Assembly (NCBI RefSeq): GCF_017498505.1
Contig: NZ_CP071798.1
Span: forward strand, 1,426,001 to 1,490,000
From: Sporosarcina sp. Te-1
GTDB lineage: Bacteria; Bacillota; Bacilli; Bacillales_A; Planococcaceae
Length of the DNA stretch: 64,000 nucleotides
Reading direction: 5' to 3'
The notes under the pieces were generated by a model. It had not been told where the DNA came from, made no database searches, and saw only the letters and a program-made list of their open reading frames with translations. Shown one piece after another: positions 52,145 through 61,074 of this stretch (its first letter is position 1; every line of letters begins with the position of its first letter). A program made the translations under genes and the position numbers.

Positions 52145-54291
52145 ACGGCCATCACTTTCAATAGTCTTCTGCTCAAAATCGTTTCTAACGATAATCGTTT
52201 CACCGTATCACCAAATCGGATTTGAATGTCCTCCGCACCAATCGATTCGATCACCCCTCTGCCGAAAACGCGATGAGTGACAATCATCCCATCTGCCAGT
52301 TCATCGCGATCTGCGACGCCATCCGGATCCAAGGGAATGGTAAGGTCTGCTTTTTTGATCTGTGGTTTCTTCGTTTCTTCCGATTTCATGAGAATCCCTC
52401 GCACTTCATTCAAAAATTTCGAGTCTTCTTTTGTCTTTCCATCCATTGCCCGATACGACAGAAGTTCCAATTTACGCTTCGCCCTCGTCATGCCGACATA
52501 AAACAGCCGTCTTGCTTCTTCCATAGCGGAAATTTCGAGTTCATCCTCTTCCGAAGGAATAATGCCTTTCACAAGATCAATCAGAAACACTCTGCTAAAT
52601 TCCAAGCCTTTTGCGCTGTGGAAGGTAGACAACGTCACCGCATTATCTTTAGGGTTGTATTTCGCCTCTGCCACTGCATTTTCCAATTCTTTCAACCGAT
52701 TTGCAAACTCCACCATCGTTCTTACTTGCGATGCGATGCTCTCCAATGTGTCCAGAATGCCCAACAAGCTTTCGATTCGATAACCGAATTTTTCTGCTCG
52801 ACTTTTCAATGCTTCTTCATATTCCAATTCATATCGAATCATACGGATGACTTGCGCGGGACGCATGGAACTCATCTTGTCATAGATCTCCTGATAGCGC
52901 TCCAGTTTCTCGACTTGACTTCTTTTTAACTCTGTCGATTGGATAAATGATTCGAACACATTACCAGTCATATGGGTGTTTACAAAGTGATTCACCATAT
53001 GACGCGAGACAAAGACGTTCATTTTCATAATGACTTTTGCAAAGATATCTTTCCGTTCTACATTGAAGCTCAGTCTCATGAAGTTCAATATATCTTCCAC
53101 AATCCAATGGGAAAAGAACTTATCGTCCGCATCTTTCATATAAAACGGAATTCCTCGTCGATGAAGCTCATTGACATAGAGGGTGGAAGAGGAGTTGTTA
53201 CGGAAGAGGATTGCCACTTCGCTCAAGTTTTTTTCATTTAATACTTCATACGTCACGTACTCCAATTGCTCCTTCGGCGACTCAAATTGTTTCATGACTA
53301 CAGGACCCGCCGTGTCATTTATTGTATGCATCGTCTTGTCGTAACGCATTTTGTTTCGCTTGATGAACTCCGAAGAGACCTCGACAATTTCTTTGGAGGA
53401 CCGGTAATTTCTTTCCATTTTCAAAAGTTCCATGTCTGGGTATACTTGTTGAAAATCAAGAAGATAGTCGGGGTCTGCCCCTCGCCACGTATAGATCGAT
53501 TGGTCATCATCCGCTACGACACATAAGTTGGCATGATGTTTGACGAGGTGTTCGATTATTTTATGTTGGACGAGCGACGTATCTTGGCTTTCATCCGTCA
53601 GCATATAATCATAGCGGCTCCGAAACAACTCGGCCAGCTTTTGATCGCACCGAAGTGCCTGTTCCGCAATTGTCAGCATGTCGTCAAAATCAAGGAGGAG
53701 ATGGCCAGGAGTCATCGATTTTCGTTGCTCATATTGCATTGCGATGGCCCCCGCATTATGAAAAGGTCCTTTGACATGCTCCCACTCGGAATGGGGGATC
53801 ATCCTATTTTTGAGAAAAGAGATGAAGGTCAGCAAAGCTTGTATATCATCTTCCGTCCCCTCTTCCCGCATCGTTTTGCGATACAGCTCTTTTATAATAG
53901 AGCTCTTCGTCAACATCGCACGCTCTTTTTTATTTCCCTCAAGCAGTTCATAAGAAGTGCCGGTTTTCTTCAAATATGTACGTGTAATCAAGAACGCCAA
54001 GCTATGGATGGTTGAAAAATCAATTGGCGGATGGCCTGGGAAAAACTTTTCGTATCGTTCTGCCATATCTCTGGCAGAAGCACGACTGAATGTAATCGCC
54101 TTTAAACGGGAAGCTGGGACCTTCTTCTCTTCAAGCAAGTAGCCGATGCGCATGATCATGGTTGTTGTTTTCCCCGAGCCTGGGCATGCTAGTAACAGTA
54201 AAGGGCCTTCCGTTTGCATGACTGCCTTTTTTTGCACTTCATTCAATTCAATGCCGAGCTCCCTCTTTTTCCTTTCAAAAAAATCATACAT
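52141..54291 (-). CDS. UvrD/PcrA-type (SF1A) DNA helicase, YjcD-like
   Basis: 716 residues from ATG 54291 (AAGGAG about 11 bases upstream). Helicase motifs in order: ELNEVQKKAV (Q), LLACPGSGKTTTM (Walker A), AITFSRASARDM (Ia), YMLTDESQDTS (Walker B), VVADDDQSIYTWRGAD (III), NYRSSKEIVEV (IV), VTLSTFHSAKGLEFSRVF (V), RLFYVGMTRAKRKL (VI). The C terminus GVIESIGAEDIQIRFGD is a Tudor-like RNA-polymerase/DNA-binding module as in PcrA. It is shorter and diverged from PcrA, closer to the accessory helicase YjcD by memory. Role in repair or conflict resolution is inferred. Confidence 0.88.
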   Translation of the reverse strand: MYDFFERKKRELGIELNEVQKKAVMQTEGPLLLLACPGSGKTTTMIMRIGYLLEEKKVPASRLKAITFSRASARDMAERYEKFFPGHPPIDFSTIHSLAFLITRTYLKKTGTSYELLEGNKKERAMLTKSSIIKELYRKTMREEGTEDDIQALLTFISFLKNRMIPHSEWEHVKGPFHNAGAIAMQYEQRKSMTPGHLLLDFDDMLTIAEQALRCDQKLAELFRSRYDYMLTDESQDTSLVQHKIIEHLVKHHANLCVVADDDQSIYTWRGADPDYLLDFQQVYPDMELLKMERNYRSSKEIVEVSSEFIKRNKMRYDKTMHTINDTAGPVVMKQFESPKEQLEYVTYEVLNEKNLSEVAILFRNNSSSTLYVNELHRRGIPFYMKDADDKFFSHWIVEDILNFMRLSFNVERKDIFAKVIMKMNVFVSRHMVNHFVNTHMTGNVFESFIQSTELKRSQVEKLERYQEIYDKMSSMRPAQVIRMIRYELEYEEALKSRAEKFGYRIESLLGILDTLESIASQVRTMVEFANRLKELENAVAEAKYNPKDNAVTLSTFHSAKGLEFSRVFLIDLVKGIIPSEEDELEISAMEEARRLFYVGMTRAKRKLELLSYRAMDGKTKEDSKFLNEVRGILMKSEETKKPQIKKADLTIPLDPDGVADRDELADGMIVTHRVFGRGVIESIGAEDIQIRFGDTVKRLSLETILSRRLLKVMAV

Positions 54292-54361
54292 GTTGTTTGT
54301 AACTCCTTCAGTTGACGTTATTTCTAATTTACCATACGAACGCGTATTTGTAGAGACACGC

Positions 54362-54388
54362 AAAAAACCTCTGCAGGTGCAGAGGTTT
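54362..54388 (-). terminator. Terminator of the 61-residue protein gene
   Basis: Perfect 11-bp stem AAACCTCTGCA / TGCAGAGGTTT with a 2-nt centre and TTTT on the minus strand. Separates this gene from the helicase-crcB operon. Confidence 0.85.
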
Positions 54389-54403
54389 CGATATCGTCAG
54401 GAA

Positions 54404-54589
54404 TTAATAGCCGCCTGTTTCCAGCTTATCATCCTTCAGATCGGTCTTATTTTTTCGACTTCCGACATAAGAAGTGGAAGCCACTTCATTTGTATGGCGC
54501 TGTTCATCCGTGAATTCCGCTCCCGACATCTTCGGCTGGTCCGAATCATGCATTCCGTTGGTCTTCTTGTTGTTCTTTTCTTTTGTCAT
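54404..54589 (-). CDS. Small polar hypothetical protein
   Basis: 61 residues from ATG 54589, nine bases after AGAGGAG. Almost entirely hydrophilic, Lys/Asp/Thr-rich (KEKNNKKTNGMHDSD, then KNKTDLKDDKLETGGY), so probably disordered. No family recognised. Confidence 0.65.
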   Translation of the reverse strand: MTKEKNNKKTNGMHDSDQPKMSGAEFTDEQRHTNEVASTSYVGSRKNKTDLKDDKLETGGY

Positions 54590-54616
54590 GATCGTCACTC
54601 CTCTATGAGTAGTCTT

Positions 54617-55228
54617 TTAAAGGATACCCGCAATCGTCAGGAGATAATCATGGAATCTTTTTGTGTCTGCTGACTCGTTCAACACGAGATCTGCCTGGTT
54701 CGCCGGATCATATTCCCTCACATATTCCTCTTCTGCCGGGAAATAACGGTTGTTATACTTGGTTAAAATTGCACTCGGATTGCCAATATATGAATCCCGT
54801 TCCAAAACTCTCTGAATTCGAGTTTCCTTATCCATATCAACAAAGATAACCGTGTCAAAATAATCCCGTAATTCCGCACGCTGCAAAAATACACCTTCGA
54901 TGATCAACAAGCCCCCAGCCGGAATATGAATCCATTTTTCGACATAGGAATCTTCACTTTTAAGATAAAACTCAATCTTCCTTTCAATCGGCTTTCCTGT
55001 TCGAATTGGCTCTAAAATGTTTTCGATTAAATAGGTATAGCGCCATTGCTCAAAATAATATGCTTTCCATGGTTCCAAGCCTTCAGCATTTCGAACATGC
55101 TCCGGATGGATAAAATCGTCGATATGCAAAAGGACGGAGCCAACGACCTCACGCTGTATCTTTTCAGCGATCGTCGATTTCCCCGCCCCTCCTAATCCAT
55201 CAATCCCAATGATTGTAGTCCGTTGCAT
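54617..55228 (-). CDS. P-loop kinase of the uridine kinase/PRK superfamily
   Basis: 203 residues from ATG 55228. Walker A GIDGLGGAGKSTIAEK, the acidic HIDDFIHPEH after beta-2, LLIIEGVFLQR as Walker-B-like, and a lid Arg region (KETRIQRVLERDSYIG). These match the uridine kinase-like group but substrate residues are not diagnostic, so nucleoside, pantothenate or ribose-type substrates are possible. It directly follows lepB (2-bp gap), so it is co-transcribed with it. Confidence 0.82.
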   Translation of the reverse strand: MQRTTIIGIDGLGGAGKSTIAEKIQREVVGSVLLHIDDFIHPEHVRNAEGLEPWKAYYFEQWRYTYLIENILEPIRTGKPIERKIEFYLKSEDSYVEKWIHIPAGGLLIIEGVFLQRAELRDYFDTVIFVDMDKETRIQRVLERDSYIGNPSAILTKYNNRYFPAEEEYVREYDPANQADLVLNESADTKRFHDYLLTIAGIL

Positions 55229-55230
55229 GT

Positions 55231-55758
55231 TTACTTCGGCACTCCTATGGAATTGAATGGGAAGAATCGAAATTCTACTTTCCCGACTACCGCCGACTCC
55301 TCGATACAACCAATCATCCGGCTGTCTGTACTATTGCGGCGGTTATCGCCGAGAACAAAGAGCTGCCCTTCCGGGACTGTCACTTCGAAGTCTTCTGTCA
55401 ACTTTTGGTCTTTGAAGATTTTCTCTTTATTTTCCTCAATGTATGGCTCGTCATACGCCTTTCCATTGATGAACAATTGATCATCCTTCATCACGACCGT
55501 ATCCCCCGGCAGTCCGATTACACGCTTAATGTAATCTTCCTTAGAACCTGGTGCATGGAAAACAATTAAATCAAAATGATCGAGTTTATGGATTTTGGAT
55601 ATTACAACACGGTTGTTTGATTCAAAAGTCGGTTCCATGGATTGACCCGATACAAACACAGGCGCAAATAAAAATTGGCGGACAACAAATACGATGACAA
55701 AGGCGATTGCCAATGATTTGATCCACGACATGATTTCACTTTTCGTTTCTTTTTTCAA
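55231..55758 (-). CDS. lepB: Signal peptidase I (SipS-type)
   Basis: Membrane protease that removes Sec signal peptides. 175 residues: one N-terminal helix (IKSLAIAFVIVFVVRQFLFA), catalytic Ser40 in VSGQSMEPT, Lys78 in DYIKRVIGLPGD, and box E GDNRRNSTDSR. Prokaryotic Ser-Lys type, not the SipW type. The 225 bp upstream show no gene. Confidence 0.94.
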   Translation of the reverse strand: MKKETKSEIMSWIKSLAIAFVIVFVVRQFLFAPVFVSGQSMEPTFESNNRVVISKIHKLDHFDLIVFHAPGSKEDYIKRVIGLPGDTVVMKDDQLFINGKAYDEPYIEENKEKIFKDQKLTEDFEVTVPEGQLFVLGDNRRNSTDSRMIGCIEESAVVGKVEFRFFPFNSIGVPK

Positions 55759-55983
55759 AACAGACTTCCTCCGTTCAAAATCTCTCTATTACTAGACTAC
55801 TCCATTTTATAAAAAGTTTCACGTATTCCTTCTGAATTCATGTAAAAAAATTGACAATGGCTAACGCGGGGAAAGCAGCTCTATTTCTATCCTATTCTTT
55901 CGCTCATTTAAAGTTTGCATTCCGAGAGAAAAAAGTAGCAGATCATAGGTTGGCTCAAAACAACAGCGAGTGCCCGTCTACTG

Positions 55984-56472
55984 TTAACAACGAGTCAATC
56001 GAGTGATGATCGATTCATGTTGCGGGTACTGATCAAGCAATTCGTCACGCGTGAACAGTTCAAAGTCCTCAAAATCAAAGCCAGGCGCTACCATGCAACC
56101 AACTAAAGAGAATGAGCCTTCCTGGACCATTGAAGAACCAAAAATTGTCCCTTTTGGTACAACAGCTTGCGGCTGTTCCCCTTCGTGGACATCTAGACCC
56201 AATTTAATTACTTGATAGGTGCCGCTCGGATCGATTGTATGGATCAGCAACGGGCTGCCTGCATGGTAATACCACACTTCATCCGATTGTAAACGATGAA
56301 AATGAGATACCTCCCCCGGCTTCAGTAAAAAATAGATGCTTGTATATAACTTGCGCCGGCTTCCCTGCCTGTCCATCTCTTCCTCGGAATGAAAGGTGCT
56401 GGCATAATAACCGCCTTCGGGATGCGGCTCCATTTGAAGCTGTTCAATGAAATAACGGGCATCCTGTTTCAT
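55984..56472 (-). CDS. DUF985 cupin protein
   Basis: 162 residues from ATG 56472, overlapping the preceding stop by 4 bp. EPHPEGGYYASTFHS at the N terminus, SHFHRLQSDEVWYYHAGSPL (cupin motif 1) and LVGCMVAPGFDFEDFEL (motif 2) are typical of the YML079W/DUF985 family, whose members may act on sugars or nucleotides. Activity unknown. Confidence 0.88.
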   Translation of the reverse strand: MKQDARYFIEQLQMEPHPEGGYYASTFHSEEEMDRQGSRRKLYTSIYFLLKPGEVSHFHRLQSDEVWYYHAGSPLLIHTIDPSGTYQVIKLGLDVHEGEQPQAVVPKGTIFGSSMVQEGSFSLVGCMVAPGFDFEDFELFTRDELLDQYPQHESIITRLTRC

Positions 56473-57056
56473 GCGTCCACCGCCTTCAGGTGTGTGGTAC
56501 AATTGAAGAGGGAGCAGTGGTTCCCTGCCTCACCCAGTGTCAAGATGGTTACGGATGTATTGTCTACGCCTTGATCGAAATCTGCCTCTGGGACGAGTTC
56601 ATGCAATAAGCGTTTGATGAAACTGCCATGGCTCACAAGAAGCACCCGCTTGCCGGAAAATTTGTCTTGCACTTCCTTGATGCAAGACAGCCCGCGGGAA
56701 ATGACCTCATCATGGGGCTCGAAGCCCATGTCGAGTTCCCGCCAATTGGGTCCCCATTTCTCAATCCGTTCAGTCTCGGTCGTTCCTTCAATCTTTCCTC
56801 CGCCAGTTTCGCGGATCCGATCATCAAGGACCATAGGCACTTCGGGCATCCGTTCTCCAATAATTTCAGCTGTCATTCTCGCCCTGCTTAACGGACTCGT
56901 GTAGATTACATCCCACTGCTCTTCCGCCAATCGTGCCGCGACGCGTTCCGCCATCGCGATGCCTTCTTCATCCAACGGAATATCGGAGCTTCCCTGCGCC
57001 CGACCTTCCTTATTCCAAGCTGTCACCCCATGTCGAATAAATCCAATTGTGATCAT
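56469..57056 (-). CDS. Histidine phosphatase (phosphoglycerate-mutase-like) protein
   Basis: 195 residues from ATG 57056. Phosphohistidine motif GFIRHGVTAWNKEGRAQG; second-half SHGSFIKRLLHEL gives the acid/base His; DRIRETGGGKIEGTTETER is the variable loop. More like broad phosphatases (PhoE/CobC) than glycolytic mutases. Overlaps the DUF985 gene by 4 bp. Confidence 0.9.
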   Translation of the reverse strand: MITIGFIRHGVTAWNKEGRAQGSSDIPLDEEGIAMAERVAARLAEEQWDVIYTSPLSRARMTAEIIGERMPEVPMVLDDRIRETGGGKIEGTTETERIEKWGPNWRELDMGFEPHDEVISRGLSCIKEVQDKFSGKRVLLVSHGSFIKRLLHELVPEADFDQGVDNTSVTILTLGEAGNHCSLFNCTTHLKAVDA

Positions 57057-57082
57057 TCTCCCATTCCTTTCTTTGCTCAATG

Positions 57083-57871
57083 TTAGACTACATAACCAAG
57101 TGATCGAAGTACGTTGTTCATGAACGATTCGATGTATTGATACACTTCTTCCCGTTCTGGTTCTTGATACAAATCATGATACAATCGCTTCCAATCCTTG
57201 TAATGAAATTCCGAAAGCTGCTGATTGGCAAGCCATTTTTTCGGGTAAGTGATATCTGTAATTTTATCGCGTCCTCCTGTCTGGAGCAGCACGGGAAGAT
57301 CTTGGATTGATGTTTCATGAGCCGCTACTGCTTTCATGAAAGCGTTCAATTCCCGATACCACGAGGCGGTTACTGCTGAACTGTAATGCCGATCACTTTG
57401 AGCATCTATGTATAACTCATAATTTCGAGTCAGCCTCTCGATTGTGACGTCATGATCGATTTTCATGGAAGGCGATAATTTAGTCAGCATGGATGAAAAC
57501 TTGGAAGGCTGATGTTTGAGTGAAAGCCAAGGCGAGCTGATAATGCAGCCTGCACATTCCATCTTTTCTGTTTGCAGCAGATGCATCACTAACGTCGCGC
57601 CTAACCCATGGCCGACAATAAACATCGGTACATTGTCGAGCAGGGCGACTTCGACCATTTTTTTTATATGTTTAACATAATCGCCAAAGGACTCATCGTG
57701 AACGCCTCTGCCACTCTCTTCGCCATGTCCCGGCAAATCGCTCGTGACGACATGAAATCCGCCGTTTCGTAGTGTCTGGATCAACCATGCATATCGGCGA
57801 TGGTGCTCATACGCACTATGGACAAGGACAACTATCGCTTTCGGCTGTCCTTCCGCTTCCCATTTCCACAT
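57083..57871 (-). CDS. ytpA: Alpha/beta hydrolase, lysophospholipase YtpA-like
   Basis: 262 residues from ATG 57871, which has AGGAAGGGGAG upstream; the frame to 57904 is unsupported. VLVHSAYEHHRRYAWL (oxyanion region), SDLPGHGEESGR, FIVGHGLGATLVMHLL (nucleophile position reads G-H-G-L-G: Gly in place of the expected Ser), LLQTGGRDKIT (acid) and the C-terminal WKRLYHDLYQEPE (His). The missing Ser in the elbow is notable. Synteny with ytoA and metK supports the ytpA name. Confidence 0.85.
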   Translation of the reverse strand: MWKWEAEGQPKAIVVLVHSAYEHHRRYAWLIQTLRNGGFHVVTSDLPGHGEESGRGVHDESFGDYVKHIKKMVEVALLDNVPMFIVGHGLGATLVMHLLQTEKMECAGCIISSPWLSLKHQPSKFSSMLTKLSPSMKIDHDVTIERLTRNYELYIDAQSDRHYSSAVTASWYRELNAFMKAVAAHETSIQDLPVLLQTGGRDKITDITYPKKWLANQQLSEFHYKDWKRLYHDLYQEPEREEVYQYIESFMNNVLRSLGYVV

Positions 57872-57922
57872 GGATCTCTCCCCTTCCTGCGAATACTCTA
57901 TCATTCCGAACCGTGCCCGTCT

Positions 57923-57951
57923 TTGTTACAATGAAAACAGGATGATAATAC
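57923..57951 (+). promoter_or_regulatory. Promoter of ytoA
   Basis: TTGTTA (57923-57928) and TAATAC (57946-57951) at 17 bp, in the gap between divergent ytpA and ytoA. Confidence 0.6.
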
Positions 57952-57990
57952 GATGATTATACACGATTTTTAAAGAAAGAGGGGACCATC

Positions 57991-58503
57991 TTGATTTATC
58001 CATACAATGGAAAAACACCAACTATTGACCCGACTGTTTACATTGCCGATTACGCAACTATTACTGGAGATGTATCCATCGGCGCTCATTCCTCCATTTG
58101 GTTCAATACGGTCATACGAGGAGACGTCGCTCCAACGATCATTGGAGAACGAGTCAGCATTCAGGATTTAAGCTGCCTCCATCAAAGCCCTGGAAAGACA
58201 TTGCTCATTGAAGACGATGTAACAGTTGGACACAAAGCATTGCTGCACAGTTGTACGATTCGAAAAGGCGCGTTAATCGGAATGGGGTCTATCATCTTGG
58301 ATGGAGCTGAGATCGGCGAAGGAGCTTTCATTGGAGCCGGGAGCCTAGTGCCGCCCGGAAAGATAATCCCTCCAAACTGTCTTGCCCTCGGATCTCCCGC
58401 AAAAGTGGTCCGTGAGCTGAATGACGAGGATCGGGCAGATATGGTACGAATCGTCAATAGCTACGTTGACAAAGGACAAGTTTATAAAGAAATGCAAAAA
58501 TGA
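57991..58503 (+). CDS. ytoA: Gamma-carbonic-anhydrase-family protein YtoA
   Basis: 170 residues of left-handed beta-helix hexapeptide repeats (VSIGAHSSIWFNTVIRGD, VTVGHKALLHSCTIRKGALIGMGSII). Zinc-ligand histidines are visible in SCLHQSP and GHKALLHSC (three in total). The family includes CamH-type enzymes and inactive relatives; activity of the Bacillus protein is unproven. TTG start with AAAGAGGGG upstream. Confidence 0.92.
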   Translation: MIYPYNGKTPTIDPTVYIADYATITGDVSIGAHSSIWFNTVIRGDVAPTIIGERVSIQDLSCLHQSPGKTLLIEDDVTVGHKALLHSCTIRKGALIGMGSIILDGAEIGEGAFIGAGSLVPPGKIIPPNCLALGSPAKVVRELNDEDRADMVRIVNSYVDKGQVYKEMQK

Positions 58504-58528
58504 AAGCACAGCTCCTGTGCTTTCATTT
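58498..58528 (+). terminator. Terminator of ytoA
   Basis: Fourteen-base arms AAATGAAAGCACAG / CTGTGCTTTCATTT with a CTC loop; symmetric, so it can also end the minus-strand small gene at 58523. Confidence 0.88.
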
Positions 58529-58615
58529 CTCTAATATGAATAAGGTCACAATGCCTGCTAATAACACGATACCAAGTCCCCCTAGCAGAATCATGAGCCA
58601 CACTTCCATTCCCAT
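58523..58615 (-). CDS. 30-residue single-helix membrane peptide
   Basis: ATG 58615 (or ATG 58609) with GGGAGGTTGAAGGA upstream. Sequence is one hydrophobic helix (WLMILLGGLGIVLLAGIVTL) ending in FILEK. Too short for standard calls; the ribosome site and clean helix support it. Stop lies within the shared terminator stem. Confidence 0.55.
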   Translation of the reverse strand: MGMEVWLMILLGGLGIVLLAGIVTLFILEK

Positions 58616-58770
58616 TCCTTCAACCTCCCTGCGAAAGTCGACTTCCCCTGACCAGTGATTGGAAAATCTCCTGAAATCTATGCGTATTATTACCATACCA
58701 AACCGTTTCTGGAAAATCAAAATAGATGGCGAATCGCAAGAGAAGATTTTACAGTTGTGATTTGGTCGAT

Positions 58771-59309
58771 TACGATTGATGAGTGTAAAGTATAAGCGGT
58801 GACGCGGCTAATAGGAGCAACGTTGGTTAGTTACGAGAGGTCGGCATGAGGATACGAGCGGTGACGGAGCTGATACGAGCGGTCGGCAGACGATATGAGC
58901 ACTGCTGAACAGTTATGAGAGATTGGCACAAAGATATGAGCGGTAACTAGACAGATACGAGCGGTCGCGAGACAGTATGAGCAACGCCGATCAAGTTATG
59001 TTAGATCAGCATGATGCTACGAGAGATGAGCAAGTCGGTACGAGCGGTGCGGCAACGGATACGAGCGTTGAGCACAACGTTACGAGCGGTGCTGAACAGT
59101 TATGAGAGTTCGGCACGATGATATGAGCGGTAACTAGATAGATACGAGCTATATGCGCCACATTTCGAGCGGCGACGGAGCAGATACGAGCGGTCGGCGT
59201 GACGATATGAGCACTGCTGAACAGTTATGAGAGGTCAGCACACTGATACGAGAGGTGACGCGGCACATACGAGCGATGAGCACGACATTACGAGCGCTAA
59301 TACTGAACA
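58771..59309. repeat. Intergenic array 3: about 26 units around TA(C/T)GAGCGG, period about 20.7 bp
   Basis: The TA(C/T)GAG core occurs at 58832, 58853, 58874, 58894, 58914, 58935, 58956, 58976, 58997, 59018, 59039, 59060, 59081, 59101, 59122, 59143, 59164, 59185, 59206, 59226, 59247, 59268 and 59289, with weaker units at 58771, 58791 and 58812. All spacings are 20 or 21. A longer block (GATATGAGCACTGCTGAACA) appears at 58892 and 59204, showing higher-order duplication. No gene, no CRISPR spacers, no kept frame. Confidence 0.92.
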
Positions 59310-59342
59310 GTCCCGGTTCCTTGGTAGATAGAAAATAAAAAA

Positions 59343-59379
59343 TCAGGTGTCGAAAAACCATTCGTTTTCCGACACCTGA
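59343..59379 (-). terminator. Terminator of metK
   Basis: TCAGGTGTCG / CGACACCTGA stem, extended by AAAAC/GTTTT pairs, with a T-rich tail on the minus strand. Confidence 0.88.
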
Positions 59380-59401
59380 CTTATTTACATCCATTGTTTG
59401 A

Positions 59402-60607
59402 TTAACTTACAACCAGCCCTGATTTCTCTTTTAAAGCAGCTGCCTTGTCGGTCTGTTCCCATGGAAGCTCGACATCGGTGCGGCCAAAGTGACCGTATGC
59501 CGCTGTCTGTTTGTAGATCGGTCGGCGGAGATCAAGCATTTTGATAATGCCGGCAGGACGGAGATCAAACAGCTCGCGAACCATTTCGACAAGCTTGCTT
59601 TCTTCAACTTTTCCAGTTCCGAACGTATCGATTGCAATAGAAACGGGTTTTGCTACTCCGATTGCATAGGCCAGTTGCACTTCACAACGGGAAGCCAATC
59701 CGGCAGCCACGATATTCTTCGCTACGTAACGTGCCGCATAGGACGCGGAACGGTCAACTTTAGTTGCGTCCTTGCCTGAGAATGCACCACCGCCATGGCG
59801 AGCATAACCGCCATATGTATCGACGATGATTTTCCGGCCAGTTAATCCTGCGTCTCCTTGTGGTCCGCCGATGACGAAGCGGCCGGATGGGTTAATGAAG
59901 TATTTGGTTTCATCATCCAATAGTTCTGCAGGAACGACAGCGTCAATCACTTGTTCTTTAATATCCCGTTTGATTTGCTCTAATGTTGTGTCCGGATGAT
60001 GTTGTGTCGAGATGACAATTGTATCCACGCGGACAGGTTGATTGTTTTCATCGTATTCGATTGTCACTTGCGTTTTACCGTCCGGACGCAAGTAGGATAG
60101 AATGTCATCTTTACGGACTTGAGCCAAGCGACGGGATAATTTATGCGCCAGGCTGATTGGCAAAGGCATCAATTCCGGAGTTTCGTCACAGGCGAAACCG
60201 AACATCAAACCTTGGTCTCCCGCTCCGATGGCTTCCAACTCCTGATCTGTCATTGTCCCTTCCCTCGCTTCGAGCGCCTGATCCACGCTCGCAGCAATAT
60301 CCGGTGATTGTTCATCGATCGATGTCAAAACGGAAGAGGTTTCCCAATCGAATCCAAATTTCGCACGGGTATACCCGATTTCCTTGACCGTGTCACGTAC
60401 GACCTTTGGAATATCGACATATGTGGTTGTTGTAATTTCTCCAATTACAAGTACGAGACCTGTGGTAATCGTTGTTTCACACGCGACGCGTGCATTGGGA
60501 TCTTCCTCTAAAATTGCATCCAAAATGGCGTCAGAAATCTGGTCGCACATTTTATCCGGATGTCCTTCTGTTACCGATTCCGATGTAAACAGTCGGCGAT
60601 TTGTCAA
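59402..60607 (-). CDS. metK: S-adenosylmethionine synthetase MetK
   Basis: Makes SAM from methionine and ATP. 401 residues starting at TTG 60607 ([19 protein letters not shown]), eight bases after AAGGAGG; the open frame extends to 60673, but those residues precede the ribosome site. Signatures [12 protein letters not shown] and [16 protein letters not shown] are intact. Expression is controlled by an S-box riboswitch in the leader. Confidence 0.96.
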   Translation of the reverse strand: MTNRRLFTSESVTEGHPDKMCDQISDAILDAILEEDPNARVACETTITTGLVLVIGEITTTTYVDIPKVVRDTVKEIGYTRAKFGFDWETSSVLTSIDEQSPDIAASVDQALEAREGTMTDQELEAIGAGDQGLMFGFACDETPELMPLPISLAHKLSRRLAQVRKDDILSYLRPDGKTQVTIEYDENNQPVRVDTIVISTQHHPDTTLEQIKRDIKEQVIDAVVPAELLDDETKYFINPSGRFVIGGPQGDAGLTGRKIIVDTYGGYARHGGGAFSGKDATKVDRSASYAARYVAKNIVAAGLASRCEVQLAYAIGVAKPVSIAIDTFGTGKVEESKLVEMVRELFDLRPAGIIKMLDLRRPIYKQTAAYGHFGRTDVELPWEQTDKAAALKEKSGLVVS

Positions 60608-60726
60608 TGTAATTTCCTCCTTAACGGCTTGCTCATATTGATACGGTACTCTATATGTCCCAGTAAGTTCCACGCCTGAAGAGAGTCGACGTCAACATAC
60701 ACAAGGATTAAGGGCCAGACAATATA

Positions 60727-60906
60727 AAAAGCCTTCCACTCACGTAAATATACATGAGGAAAGGCATTATTTCAAAAGCAGCACCTTTCACTCTTATCGT
60801 CCAAGGATTCAACCTTGCTCCAGGTTTGGCACCTTTTCGCAGTGTATGCGCAGGTTGCCGGGCTTCATAGGGCCTGTCCCTCCGCCAGCTCGGGATAAGA
60901 GTATCC
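60727..60906 (-). ncRNA. SAM-I (S-box) riboswitch upstream of metK
   Basis: On the minus strand CTCTTATC begins P1, followed by GGCGGAGGGACAGGCCC, ATGAAGCCCGGCAACC and AAGGTGCCAA, with GATAAGAG closing P1; these are the core S-box blocks. A terminator follows (GCCTTTCCTCATG-type stem with GTGAGTGGAAGGC and a T run, 60727-60765). SAM binding should promote termination. Confidence 0.95.
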
Positions 60907-60918
60907 GTTCATGTTATA

Positions 60919-60947
60919 ATGCTACGAAAAACTCGAGCTTTTGTCAA
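60919..60947 (-). promoter_or_regulatory. metK promoter
   Basis: TTGACA (60942-60947) and TAGCAT (60919-60924), 17-bp spacer, just upstream of the S-box. Confidence 0.65.
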
Positions 60948-60976
60948 ATCATTTTCATGAGAAACACTTGAGTTTT

Positions 60977-61018
60977 TAATTAGTATAGATTATTATTCTT
61001 AATGTGTTATACTAATTA
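60977..61018 (+). promoter_or_regulatory. pckA control region with CcpN-like operator
   Basis: Perfect 11-bp inverted arms TAATTAGTATA (60977-60987) / TATACTAATTA (61008-61018), 20 bp apart. TGTGTTATACT at 61003-61013 fits the CcpN consensus TRTGHYATAYW as I recall it, and includes the probable -10 TATACT. CcpN represses gluconeogenic genes on glucose, matching pckA. Confidence 0.65.
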
Positions 61019-61074
61019 CGAAAATAAGGATACCCATTGAGTTGGGACTATATGTAAAGGACGGTACGTAAACT

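Noticed and set aside
58771..59309. Array 3 as a CRISPR array
   Set aside because: Units are only about 21 bp with no unique spacers between identical repeats, and no cas genes are nearby.
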